Shown here piece by piece: positions 1 through 7,475 of a stretch of DNA of 64,000 nucleotides. The first letter of the stretch is position 1; every line of letters begins with the position of its first letter. Under the pieces are notes generated by a model that worked only from the letters and a program-made list of their open reading frames with translations, ran no database searches and had not been told where the DNA came from. The DNA comes from Sellimonas caecigallum (GTDB taxonomy: Bacteria; Bacillota; Clostridia; Lachnospirales; Lachnospiraceae), in contig NZ_CP173660.1 in NCBI RefSeq assembly GCF_045038405.1, positions 2,480,001 to 2,544,000 of the forward strand, written 5' to 3'. The translations under genes and the position numbers were made by a program.

Positions 1-279
1 CTAACTGCCACACAGGAAGAGGCGGAGGCGGTCTGCAGATGCCTGAAAGAAGAAGGACAGGAAGCTTTCTGTATTGATCGGGACAGCAGTACATTTCGGA
101 GAGGTCTGTCTGTAACCACGTTCTATCTCGCAAAAGGGCTGGAATTTGACCAGGTGTTCGGAATCCGCCCTGAGAAAGGAAATATATTTTCTGCCCAGGC
201 AGACTATATTACTGCCACAAGAGCCATGCATGAATTGTATATGTATCGAATCTGTGGAGATGGGAAGGAAGAGGAATAA
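1..279 (+). CDS. UvrD/Rep-like DNA helicase, C-terminal end (partial)
   Basis: The reading frame is open from base 1 to a TAA at 277-279 and encodes the last 92 residues of a protein that begins outside the window. It contains GLEFD (motif V of superfamily 1 helicases, next to VTTFYLAKG) and YITATRAMHELY, which fits motif VI with its conserved arginine in TRA. This C-terminal layout is known from UvrD/PcrA/HelD-type ATP-dependent helicases. Only motifs V and VI are visible, so the subfamily (HelD-like or other UvrD-like) is open. The next gene starts 3 bases after the stop. Confidence 0.75.
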   Translation, partial: LTATQEEAEAVCRCLKEEGQEAFCIDRDSSTFRRGLSVTTFYLAKGLEFDQVFGIRPEKGNIFSAQADYITATRAMHELYMYRICGDGKEEE

Positions 280-281
280 AA

Positions 282-1316
282 ATGCAAGATAAGAAAAAGA
301 GATATATCTATATTGATGTACTGAATATTTTCGCCTGTCTGTGCGTAATTTTCATGCACTGCAATGGAATCGCGCATATTTATTCGGATACCCGTGCATG
401 GAAAGAAAGTATGGCGGTAGAGACACTGGCGTACTGGGCGGTGCCGGTATTCTTTATGATTTCCGGAGCAACCCTCCTGGGATACAGAGATAAATATACG
501 ACAGGAGTATTTTTCAAAAAAAGGATCCTGAAGACGGTTATCCCGTTTTTTATCTGGATTCTGATCAATCTGGCGCTGAAAGTCGCCACAGGAAAAATGG
601 AGATGGAAGGCGGGGTGCGGGGTATCGTAAATATGTTTACCAATACGACGACGGAACATGTCTACTGGTTTTTCATTCCCCTCTTTATGGTATATCTGTC
701 CCTGCCCGTTGTTTCAGTATTAAAGGATTACAAGAAACTGCTCGTTTATATGACGGCAATGGCATTTTTGATTTATTCTGTTTATCCAGTTACCTGCACA
801 TTGCTGAAAATCCCGATAAACGGTTACATTCAGTTCCCGGCAGCAGGGGGGTATCTGCTTTTTGTACTGCTTGGATATCTCATTTCCACGACAGAAATGT
901 CCCGAAAGACGAGGCTTTTGCTTTACGTCCTTGGGATTGCAGGGGCAGTCATTCGATATGGAACGACACTCGTGTGGTCTGGCCGAAGCGGAAGTCTCAA
1001 TCAGACATTCTGGGGATATATGAATTTTCCATCTGTATTCTTAGCGGCGGCAGTCTTTGTAGCGGTAAAATATATGCCGTGGGATAAGATGCTGGCAAGT
1101 GAGAAAGCAAAGAAAATAACGGCCAGCCTGGCTGGAACCGGGTTTGGTGTTTATCTGATGCACATGATCGTTTACCGGACTTTGCAGACAATGACTGGAC
1201 TTTCCGGAACTTCCTATACCTGGAGATTTTGCATGCCATTTGTGATATACGGTATCTGTGTATGCATCGTTCTGGTCTTAAAGAAAATCCCGGTATTAAA
1301 ACACATTGTCCCGTAA
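282..1316 (+). CDS. acyltransferase family 3 membrane protein
   Basis: A 344-residue polytopic membrane protein with about ten hydrophobic segments. The N-terminal YIDVLNIFACLCVIFMH stretch with its conserved histidine, and RDKYTTGVFFKKR after the second helix, fit the acyltransferase-3 family (OafA/WecH/NolL-type), which moves acyl groups such as acetyl onto cell-surface sugars from the membrane. It starts 3 bases after the helicase stop, so translation may be coupled. The acceptor sugar cannot be read from sequence. Confidence 0.8.
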   Translation: MQDKKKRYIYIDVLNIFACLCVIFMHCNGIAHIYSDTRAWKESMAVETLAYWAVPVFFMISGATLLGYRDKYTTGVFFKKRILKTVIPFFIWILINLALKVATGKMEMEGGVRGIVNMFTNTTTEHVYWFFIPLFMVYLSLPVVSVLKDYKKLLVYMTAMAFLIYSVYPVTCTLLKIPINGYIQFPAAGGYLLFVLLGYLISTTEMSRKTRLLLYVLGIAGAVIRYGTTLVWSGRSGSLNQTFWGYMNFPSVFLAAAVFVAVKYMPWDKMLASEKAKKITASLAGTGFGVYLMHMIVYRTLQTMTGLSGTSYTWRFCMPFVIYGICVCIVLVLKKIPVLKHIVP

Positions 1317-1363
1317 ATCTATAGTCAAGAAAAGCTGATACATACGATATAAGGAGAGAAAAC

Positions 1364-1843
1364 GTGAAAATAACTGTCATTACCGTGGGGAAAATCAAAG
1401 AAAAATATCTGAAAGATGCCATCGCAGAATACCAGAAAAGGCTTGGGAGATACTGTAAACTGGAAATCGTGGAAGTGGCAGACGAAAAGACTCCGGACAA
1501 CGCAGGGGAGACCCTGGAAAACCAGATCAGGAGAAAAGAAGGCGAGCGGATCGCAAAATACTTAAAAGACGATGCGTATATCATCGCGCTTGCCATCGAT
1601 GGGAAAATGCTGTCATCAGAAGAATTTGCAGATCAGATTCAAAGACTTGGAGTTGGCGGGACGAGCCATATCCAGTTTGTCATCGGCGGCTCCATCGGTC
1701 TTGATGAGGAAATTCTTAAAAGGGCAGATTATCGGCTTAGTTTTTCCAAGATGACCTTCCCTCATCAGCTGATGAGAGTCATCCTTCTGGAGCAGATCTA
1801 CAGAGGATACAGAATTATCGCCAACGAGCCATATCATAAGTAA
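1364..1843 (+). CDS. rlmH: 23S rRNA (pseudouridine1915-N3)-methyltransferase RlmH
   Basis: A 159-residue SPOUT-fold methyltransferase of normal length. It uses a GTG start after a clear AAGGAG site at 1351-1356. It opens with MKITVITVGKIKEKYL and has the family signatures FVIGGSIGLDEE (the knotted SAM site) and the C-terminal MTFPHQLMRVILLEQIYRGYRI ending in YHK. RlmH methylates pseudouridine 1915 in helix 69 of 23S rRNA in the assembled 70S ribosome, in the cytosol. It is core housekeeping and a good chromosomal anchor. Confidence 0.95.
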   Translation: MKITVITVGKIKEKYLKDAIAEYQKRLGRYCKLEIVEVADEKTPDNAGETLENQIRRKEGERIAKYLKDDAYIIALAIDGKMLSSEEFADQIQRLGVGGTSHIQFVIGGSIGLDEEILKRADYRLSFSKMTFPHQLMRVILLEQIYRGYRIIANEPYHK

Positions 1844-1937
1844 GTGCGGGTTTTCGCATTTGGGTATGATATGATTGTGAAATAATGTTTGAAAACAGAG
1901 AAAGCATTACAGACTATCAAATTATAGGAGAAACAAT

Positions 1938-2063
1938 ATGGAATGGTTACCAATCATCATAATAACTATACTGATTTTAACATTAGGTTTATACTCTATT
2001 GTTAAATGGGCAGTAAAAGATGCGTTAAGAGAATATTTTAGGGATAAGGACAAAATAAGGTAG
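1938..2063 (+). CDS. small membrane protein, 41 residues
   Basis: A short ORF with a good ribosome site (TAGGAG, 8 bases before the ATG). The first half is a single hydrophobic helix (W-L-P then a run of I/L/T), followed by a short charged tail rich in K, R and D. It lies between rlmH and a strong terminator. Small single-span proteins of this type (for example DUF6019-like) are common in Lachnospiraceae. Function unknown; membership of that family is a guess. Confidence 0.5.
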   Translation: MEWLPIIIITILILTLGLYSIVKWAVKDALREYFRDKDKIR

Positions 2064-2080
2064 GAAATAAAGGGATAAAG

Positions 2081-2124
2081 ATTGTTCTGCGGGGCTCCAT
2101 TCAATTAGAACCCCGCAGAACAAT
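2081..2124. terminator. bidirectional intrinsic terminator
   Basis: A perfect 14-bp stem: ATTGTTCTGCGGGG at 2081-2094 pairs with CCCCGCAGAACAAT at 2111-2124 around a 16-base loop. It lies between the rightward rlmH/small-protein unit and the leftward sigma-factor operon, so it can end transcription from both sides. Confidence 0.8.
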
Positions 2125-2162
2125 AAATTCTTGTTCAATCAATCAGTATAGATGTTTTAAGA

Positions 2163-3386
2163 TTATAAAACATATTTATCTGCATTTATCATTTTTGTTG
2201 CTGGCAGATTCAATAAAATTCCAAGCATACCGCCGGGCTCTCCGTTTTCTTTCCGGCTGCCAATTTGCGACACGTTAATGCTCTTCTGGTATACGGCAGA
2301 TTTCTGGTTTTCTGTGCAATCCACCCTGGCACAGTTAATAATTTCTATCTGATCAAGAATTTCCCGGGGAGTAATATTCACATCGATTGTAAGAATAGCG
2401 CAGTTCCTAACCAGAATACCCTGCGGTGAAGAGGTAAGAATATTGCTATCTAAAATGATCCGAGGACGGTTCTCAAGTATTCGCCTTTTTTCCTCTTTTA
2501 CAATTTTAACAGAACTGCATTCTACGTCAATTTGACTAAAACTGTCTTTTAGATTTTCAGGTACAGACAGAGTTCCCAATACGTACAGTTTTTCTAGCTG
2601 GGACAGAAGAGGAGTGTTTTCCTCAGTAAGATCCAGATCTCCCCTGAAGTAAAGACGTTTCCCGTATTTTTTCAGAAGCTTTTGATTAAGCTCTTCATCT
2701 TCCCCGACAAAAACGTATCCATGCGGGACTATCTCCATTGAGGCTGTCTCGTCAAAAAGTTCCAGAGCATCTGATGCCTTTTCAGCAGGAACAAAAAAGC
2801 GAGGCGAGATAAACTGTACTTTTTTATTTCGTAAAACTGCCAGATTTATGTCGGAATCAGTTAGGCGTATTTCTTGTTCCGCATAGTACTTTTGCCCTTC
2901 TTTTGCACGGAGATGAAAATACATATCGGGTGTAAATATGGAGGAGAGGACAATACAGTCGTCCGGATAGGCTTTTATCTCTCCGGTTACATAAAGATCT
3001 TTTATGCATGTGAGAAGAGACACAGGACACAGGAGCGAACCGGTTACATTTATTGCCCTCAGAGTTTCCAGCACCTTCCTGGAAGTACCGGAGTGAACTA
3101 TCAAATTCCCATTGACTGCGAGGATGGAATTGACCGGGAACGCAGATGCGCTGCTGATTTCTGAATTTCCATTCTGGAAGATAAGATTAACATTGTCATC
3201 CACTTCCAGAGTGTTGTCCGTATTGCAGATTGCAGGAAGCCGTTCCAGAATCCCCCGGCTCTCAGCACTTACCAGAAGTAAATCAGTATTTATCATAATC
3301 TGTTCATATCCTGAAAGATACTCCTCTTTTGCATTTCTTGCATCACATACATCACAGTTGATCATAAGATTTTTTTTCTCAGACAT
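2163..3386 (-). CDS. unknown protein co-transcribed with an ECF sigma factor
   Basis: A 407-residue protein I do not recognise. It has no signal peptide or membrane helix. The N-terminus carries two close cysteines (CDVCDARN) that could bind metal. The rest is a series of short beta-strand-like segments (such as LYVTGEIKAYP, LYFRGDLDL, LYVLGTLSVP) with a repeat-like spacing that suggests a beta-solenoid or bactofilin-like fold. Its start overlaps the sigma-factor stop by 8 bases, so the two are translationally coupled. There is no recognisable anti-sigma factor here, so this protein may regulate, or be a product needed with, the sigma factor. Confidence 0.6.
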   Translation of the reverse strand: MSEKKNLMINCDVCDARNAKEEYLSGYEQIMINTDLLLVSAESRGILERLPAICNTDNTLEVDDNVNLIFQNGNSEISSASAFPVNSILAVNGNLIVHSGTSRKVLETLRAINVTGSLLCPVSLLTCIKDLYVTGEIKAYPDDCIVLSSIFTPDMYFHLRAKEGQKYYAEQEIRLTDSDINLAVLRNKKVQFISPRFFVPAEKASDALELFDETASMEIVPHGYVFVGEDEELNQKLLKKYGKRLYFRGDLDLTEENTPLLSQLEKLYVLGTLSVPENLKDSFSQIDVECSSVKIVKEEKRRILENRPRIILDSNILTSSPQGILVRNCAILTIDVNITPREILDQIEIINCARVDCTENQKSAVYQKSINVSQIGSRKENGEPGGMLGILLNLPATKMINADKYVL

Positions 3387-3852
3387 AATTTTCTCCTTTC
3401 AAAGCCGCTTTGAGATGTTTTCGAGCTGATGAAAGCTGCGCACGTACTGTACCGGCAGGAATGTGAAAAAAGTTACCTATTTCCGTGGAAGTATAGCCTT
3501 CCAGATAACGCATGGCAAAGAACACACCTTCTTTTCCAGGCAGAGTATCAAAGAGCAGTTCCCAGTCGATACCGTCATACTCTGGGGCATTACCGCCGTA
3601 TACCGGAAGCTCCTCAGAGACAGACTCAAAACGTTGGTGCCGGATCCGATCTATATACATGTTTTTTATGACGCGGTAAAACCAGGCTTTTTTCTGTACA
3701 TATGATAGAGATTCCAGTGTTGCCAGATGCTGCTCCATGGCACGGAGAAATGCTTCATGGACCAGATCTTCTGCAAGCAGCGGATCGTGGGTAAGGGTAG
3801 TACACCATCCGATGAACTCATTGCGGCAGTCTTTATAAAACTGTTCCAGCAT
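3379..3852 (-). CDS. RNA polymerase sigma factor, sigma-70/ECF family
   Basis: A 157-residue group IV sigma factor. Region 2 is in the first 75 residues (LAEDLVHEAFLRA, then WFYRVIKNMYIDRIRHQR). Region 4 is the C-terminal helix-turn-helix (LEGYTSTEIGNFFHIPAGTVRAQLSSARKHLK). It directs RNA polymerase to a small regulon, usually under stress or surface signals. It is the first gene of a two-gene leftward operon with the unknown 407-residue protein. No zinc-finger anti-sigma is adjacent, which is unusual for the class. Confidence 0.88.
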   Translation of the reverse strand: MLEQFYKDCRNEFIGWCTTLTHDPLLAEDLVHEAFLRAMEQHLATLESLSYVQKKAWFYRVIKNMYIDRIRHQRFESVSEELPVYGGNAPEYDGIDWELLFDTLPGKEGVFFAMRYLEGYTSTEIGNFFHIPAGTVRAQLSSARKHLKAALKGENYV

Positions 3853-4097
3853 TATGTTTTCTCCTTTGAATAAATGTAATCAGAAAACAGAAGCAGCGCT
3901 GCATGCTGATTTTGATCTTCTATAATTATAACGTTTGAGGAAGGGAGAGTGTTGGGAAGAATTCATTTTTCATCTACACTAGTATGCAGCACTTTACCAG
4001 CAGTACAGTAGACCATATGACAAAATATCTTCTCAATGCCAGAATGAAAATGTATAATAGAGAAGAAGAGTGGAAATACAGTGTTCGAAAACTTTGG

Positions 4098-4131
4098 TTT
4101 TCCAACCGGACATACGTGTCTGGTTGGAAAA
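4098..4131. promoter_or_regulatory. 15-bp inverted repeat upstream of an XRE gene
   Basis: TTTTCCAACCGGACA (4098-4112) faces TGTCTGGTTGGAAAA (4117-4131) across a 4-base loop; the arms match except one G-T position. It sits 76 bases before the XRE-membrane protein start within the 355-base gap 3853-4207. It could be an operator for that regulator or an RNA hairpin. I see no convincing gene in the gap. Confidence 0.45.
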
Positions 4132-4207
4132 TACGTCATTTTCTCACTTTGTGTCGTGTAAACAAATGAACTTTTGACATAATCTGTTCGTGAAGGAGGT
4201 AAAGTCA

Positions 4208-4882
4208 ATGGATCAGAAAAAAGTAGGCCAGTTTTTAAAAACACTACGCAAAGAAAAAAATATAACGCAGGAAGTGTTAGCTGAAACATTGAATGTATCC
4301 AGCAGAACAGTATCCAGATGGGAAACCGGAAGTAATATGCCAGATATCAGTTTGCTGGTTGGACTATCTGAATTCTACCAAGTCAGTATACCTGAGATAA
4401 TTGACGGAGAAAGGAAAAGTGAGGAAATGAATCAAGAGACGAAAAATACTGCAATTAAAATGGCAGAATATAGTAAAAATGAACTCGGCATAGAGAAACG
4501 AAAAATGATAAGTGCAGTCTTCATGATTTTTGGCGTATTTATTATTATTTCTGCTTTGGCAATATTTCCGAATGAAAGTAGCTGGGGAAGTATATATGCA
4601 ATTATTGGTGGAGTTGTATTAACGATAGGAATTTATTTGACAATTAAGTCTGTGCTGATAAAAAGAAGCTTACGAATATTGAGTGTTGTTGGATGTGTCA
4701 TTGTATTGTTTGGAATATTTACTGTTACAGATTATATTGCAGTTTCACAATTTCATCAGGTTCCTAGATTTAGTTATGAAAAATCTTTTGGCGAAGATAT
4801 AGTTGAACATAAAACATTATTTTATACGGTTATCCAAAAAAATCCAGGAACTGCCAATGAGAGTATAGAAATTGCAAAATAA
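4208..4882 (+). CDS. XRE-family regulator with C-terminal membrane domain
   Basis: A 224-residue protein. Residues 1-60 are a Cro/cI-type helix-turn-helix (QFLKTLRKEKNITQEVLAE, then SSRTVSRWETG). Residues about 100-185 hold three to four hydrophobic helices, and the last 40 residues are soluble. I place the start at ATG 4208 because AAGGAGGT at 4193-4200 is 7 bases upstream; a GTG at 4190 overlaps that site. Membrane-tethered XRE proteins of this kind are common next to transporters in Firmicutes. The signal is unknown; autoregulation through the nearby palindrome is an inference. Confidence 0.75.
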   Translation: MDQKKVGQFLKTLRKEKNITQEVLAETLNVSSRTVSRWETGSNMPDISLLVGLSEFYQVSIPEIIDGERKSEEMNQETKNTAIKMAEYSKNELGIEKRKMISAVFMIFGVFIIISALAIFPNESSWGSIYAIIGGVVLTIGIYLTIKSVLIKRSLRILSVVGCVIVLFGIFTVTDYIAVSQFHQVPRFSYEKSFGEDIVEHKTLFYTVIQKNPGTANESIEIAK

Positions 4883-4995
4883 TTTTATTTGGATTTCATT
4901 TTTCATAAAAATAGTATGTGATTTAGGGAAGCACGATGTTCCGTTTTCCTTTTTATACATACAAGAAAGAAAATGACAGAGGGAGGAAGACAGCA

Positions 4996-5388
4996 ATGTA
5001 TGCACTGTTGCTGATCGTAATAATGGGCTTAAAAACGCTTTTATGTAAAGGTGCGGCGTTAGGAATTTTCCTATTATTCTTTTGGATAAAAGGGAAACAG
5101 CTTCAATTTAATTCTGATAGGTGGGACGATTTTTTCATATCTTTTCCGGCAAAAAGAGCGAACAGATATGCAGTAGTGATATACTTGACAGCAGCAGTGA
5201 TTTCTTCTGCTGTCTGCTACGTTGTTCTCAGACTGGCAAAATACCGTTATAGTCTGGAAATAGCTGTCCTACTCTTTGCAGGAGGGCTAATCATTACAGC
5301 ATATAAATGGCATACAAAAGGGAAGGATTACCTATTAAAGCGGTATCAGGAAATATCAGAAACAATATTGGAAAAAAAGAGAATGTGA
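4996..5388 (+). CDS. small membrane protein of unknown function
   Basis: A 130-residue protein with three to four hydrophobic helices and a lysine-rich C-terminus. The ATG at 4996 follows a GGGAGGAAG site; an upstream in-frame ATG at 4936 lacks one. It lies 113 bases after the XRE-membrane gene in the same direction and may be its partner. I do not recognise the family. Confidence 0.55.
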   Translation: MYALLLIVIMGLKTLLCKGAALGIFLLFFWIKGKQLQFNSDRWDDFFISFPAKRANRYAVVIYLTAAVISSAVCYVVLRLAKYRYSLEIAVLLFAGGLIITAYKWHTKGKDYLLKRYQEISETILEKKRM

Positions 5389-5554
5389 AAAGCAACCAAA
5401 ATGAATACCCATGAATGAACATCCCATCGGAACTTTATAAAAACCCACTTGGATGTATTATGGAAAACTGTATCACAAATTCTACTTAACGTAGGTTGAT
5501 GGAGAGCCGGTTCTTTCATAAAATATACTCATAATAGTTGAAAGGAAAATGATT

Positions 5555-6136
5555 ATGAGTTATGTAACAGGCAATACGATAAGAAATCTAAGAGAAAAGC
5601 ACGGAATCACACAAAAAAAGCTTGCAGAAATCATCAATGTAAGTGACAAAACGGTTTCTAAATGGGAAACAAACAAAGGCTTGCCAGACATTGGTATTAT
5701 TGAAGAATTGGCAAAAGCGCTTGGAGTTTCCGTGACAGAGTTATTGACAGGCGACTTGAAAACGAATGAGAATGTTTCCGGAAATATGAAAAAAGTACAA
5801 TTTTATATATGCCCGATTTGCGGAAATATAATAACAGCAGTTGGAGAAGGAAACTATACATGCTGCGGAATAACACTTCCTAAACAGGAAGCAGAAACAG
5901 CTGATGAAACTCATATGATTTTTGTGGAGACCATTGACAACGAATATTCCGTTACAATGCATCATCCAATGAGAAAAGATCACTATGTGTCTTTTATCGC
6001 GTATATTACATCAGATTCTGCAGAAATAATAAAGCTGTATCCGGAGCAAGATATTTCAGTTCGATTCAGAAAGAAAGGGCGAGGTATTCTTTATTTTTAT
6101 TGTAACAGGCATGGATTGTATAAAAAATATATATGA
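5555..6136 (+). CDS. XRE regulator fused to a desulfoferrodoxin (superoxide reductase-like) domain
   Basis: A 193-residue fusion. Residues 1-65 are an XRE helix-turn-helix (IRNLREKHGITQKKLAE, VSDKTVSKWETNKG). Residues 84-106 match the desulforedoxin-type FeS4 site, with C86 and C89 (CPICGN) and adjacent C103-C104 (CCG). The C-terminal half matches the desulfoferrodoxin catalytic domain: H120, MHHPMRKDHY (H137, H143) and YCNRHGLYK (C183, H186), which supply the known four-histidine, one-cysteine iron ligands. ATG 5555 is preferred over 5549 because GG of the ribosome site is 9 bases upstream. An iron-based oxidative-stress sensor, or a self-regulating superoxide reductase, is the likely role. 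All metal ligands are present. Confidence 0.8.
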   Translation: MSYVTGNTIRNLREKHGITQKKLAEIINVSDKTVSKWETNKGLPDIGIIEELAKALGVSVTELLTGDLKTNENVSGNMKKVQFYICPICGNIITAVGEGNYTCCGITLPKQEAETADETHMIFVETIDNEYSVTMHHPMRKDHYVSFIAYITSDSAEIIKLYPEQDISVRFRKKGRGILYFYCNRHGLYKKYI

Positions 6137-6198
6137 TATTACTGTTGTTTTAGAAGCATTATCTTTTTAGAGAAAAAACAATTTGTGAAGTGTAGAAG

Positions 6199-6228
6199 AG
6201 AGCGGGCATATAATGCGTCGCTCTTTTT
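6199..6228 (+). terminator. intrinsic terminator after the XRE-desulfoferrodoxin gene
   Basis: A short GAGCG/CGCTC stem with a 14-base loop followed by TTTTT, 63 bases past the upstream stop codon. The stem is short, so strength is uncertain. Confidence 0.5.
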
Positions 6229-6343
6229 GCTATATAAAAGATAAATAAAGTGACAAAATAATAGTATAGTGCTATAATATATAAAAATAGTATGCTAAAT
6301 CAGAAAATATCACTCTAAAATATTGGGAATTGGAGGAATGGCT

Positions 6344-6526
6344 ATGGATAATATTATGTATTTAATTGTAATGTGGGCAGCAGCAGTAATATTTATTATC
6401 ATTGGCATCTATGCAATGAACAGAAAAAAAACTATGTGGCTTGGTGCTGGTTCTCCAATTTCTGAATCGAACATCAATGATGTGAAAGCGTATAATCGGA
6501 CAGCGTATCAAGATAGCACGAATTAA
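6344..6526 (+). CDS. short membrane protein, probably truncated
   Basis: A 60-residue ORF with one hydrophobic helix (MYLIVMWAAAVIFIIIGIYAM) followed by a soluble tail ending in NDVKAYNR. It starts at ATG 6344, 8 bases after GGAGG. Related Firmicutes proteins, as I recall them, continue past KAYNR into further helices, so the tail looks cut. The same bases, read in another frame from 6486, encode the start of an XRE domain, so a deletion seems to have joined two genes here before the IS21-family element landed at 6531. Confidence 0.45.
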   Translation: MDNIMYLIVMWAAAVIFIIIGIYAMNRKKTMWLGAGSPISESNINDVKAYNRTAYQDSTN

Positions 6527-6530
6527 GAAA
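6486..6530 (+). pseudogene. 5' fragment of an xre gene split by the IS21-family element
   Basis: Read from 6486 this stretch gives KRIIGQRIKIARIKK, the first helix of a Cro/cI domain. It joins in frame to the sequence at 9287 (GITQEAVAD) if the insertion and one copy of the target repeat are removed. No ATG, GTG or TTG occurs in frame between the stop at 6483 and this fragment, so the gene had probably lost its start already. Confidence 0.6.
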
Positions 6531-6531
6531 G
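6522..6531. repeat. target-site duplication, left copy
   Basis: ATTAAGAAAG here is repeated exactly at 9278-9287 on the other side of the IS21-family element. The duplication is 9 or 10 bp, depending on whether the terminal G belongs to the element. Confidence 0.75.
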
Positions 6532-6537
6532 TGCAAA

Positions 6538-6680
6538 TGTCAAGCACTTTTTTACATTGTTAGGTAAGATGTTTTTTACACCGTATGGTAAGGAGTTTTT
6601 TACATACCCTGGTAAGCAGATTTTTACATCGTAAGGTAAGCACTTTCTTACTTTATCCGGTAAGAAGATTTTTACATCCC
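6538..6680. repeat. left-end terminal repeats of the IS21-family element
   Basis: Six copies of a motif ending TTTTTTACA, with the final A at 6556, 6580, 6604, 6628, 6652 (degenerate, TTTCTTACT) and 6676. The spacing is exactly 24 bases, and GGTAAG precedes most copies. They mirror the right-end set and are the likely IstA binding sites. The last copy overlaps the end of istB. Confidence 0.8.
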
Positions 6681-7475
6681 TGCGTCTCCCTGTGGGTACA
6701 GGTCAGGGTGCTTCAGCCGGTAGGATTCTCCGCGGAAAGAGTAACACTTGGCATGATGCAGGATCCGGTCCAGCATTGCAGTGGTAAGTACTGGATCCCC
6801 CATCATCTCAGCCCAATCAACGATCTCTTTATTGGTGGTAAAGATGATGGAACTGGTTTCATAGGTGTCACTGATAAATGTGAAAAAGCGGTTTGCCTGT
6901 CCGCGGCTTATCGGTGTATAGCCGATCTCATCAATGATGACAAGCTGTGCTTTCTTGATATTTTTGAGTCGAAATCCGGCTGCGCGCTCTGTTTCTGCGG
7001 TGTCGAGAATCTTAATCAGGTTGGTCATCTTCTCAAAACATACAGTATAGCCACTGTTGACAGCCTGTAGACCAAGACCACAGGCAATCATGGTCTTGCC
7101 GAGGCCCGGAGGCCCCGCAAAGACAAGGTTTCCGCAGTTGTCCAGCCAGGATAATTCTTTCAATACGGAGAGCTGCGCGTGGGTAATACCTGACTCCAGC
7201 TCTTCCGGATCAAACTCTTCCAATGGTCGGATATTTGGTGGAAAATGCGCTGCGGAATAGTTACGTTTCCGACGCCGTTCATTCCGACCTTTGACTTCGG
7301 TCTCGAGAACAGCCAGAAGGAATTCCCTGCAGGAAGAGTCCTGCAGGTCTGCAGTTTCCAGAAGATCCGGAAGCATTCGCGCCGCGTGCTTTAAGGTAAA
7401 TGTTTCAAGCAACGCTGTGAGCCGCTGTACGGGGATATGACCGGTATCCATACTTTTTAAGATTTCACGGTTCAT
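6672..7475 (-). CDS. istB: IS21-family helper ATPase IstB
   Basis: A 267-residue AAA+ ATPase of normal length. Walker A is GPPGLGKTMIA (around residues 120-130), Walker B is AQLVIIDEIGY, and a sensor-like FTTNKE follows. IstB forms ATP-dependent oligomers on target DNA and activates the IstA transposase. Its start overlaps the istA stop by 4 bases (ATGA), the usual coupled arrangement in IS21. Confidence 0.93.
   Translation of the reverse strand: MNREILKSMDTGHIPVQRLTALLETFTLKHAARMLPDLLETADLQDSSCREFLLAVLETEVKGRNERRRKRNYSAAHFPPNIRPLEEFDPEELESGITHAQLSVLKELSWLDNCGNLVFAGPPGLGKTMIACGLGLQAVNSGYTVCFEKMTNLIKILDTAETERAAGFRLKNIKKAQLVIIDEIGYTPISRGQANRFFTFISDTYETSSIIFTTNKEIVDWAEMMGDPVLTTAMLDRILHHAKCYSFRGESYRLKHPDLYPQGDAGM

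Noticed and set aside
3984..4169. 61-residue rightward ORF in the sigma-XRE gap
   Set aside because: No ribosome site, no recognisable pattern, and it covers the 4098 palindrome; likely chance.
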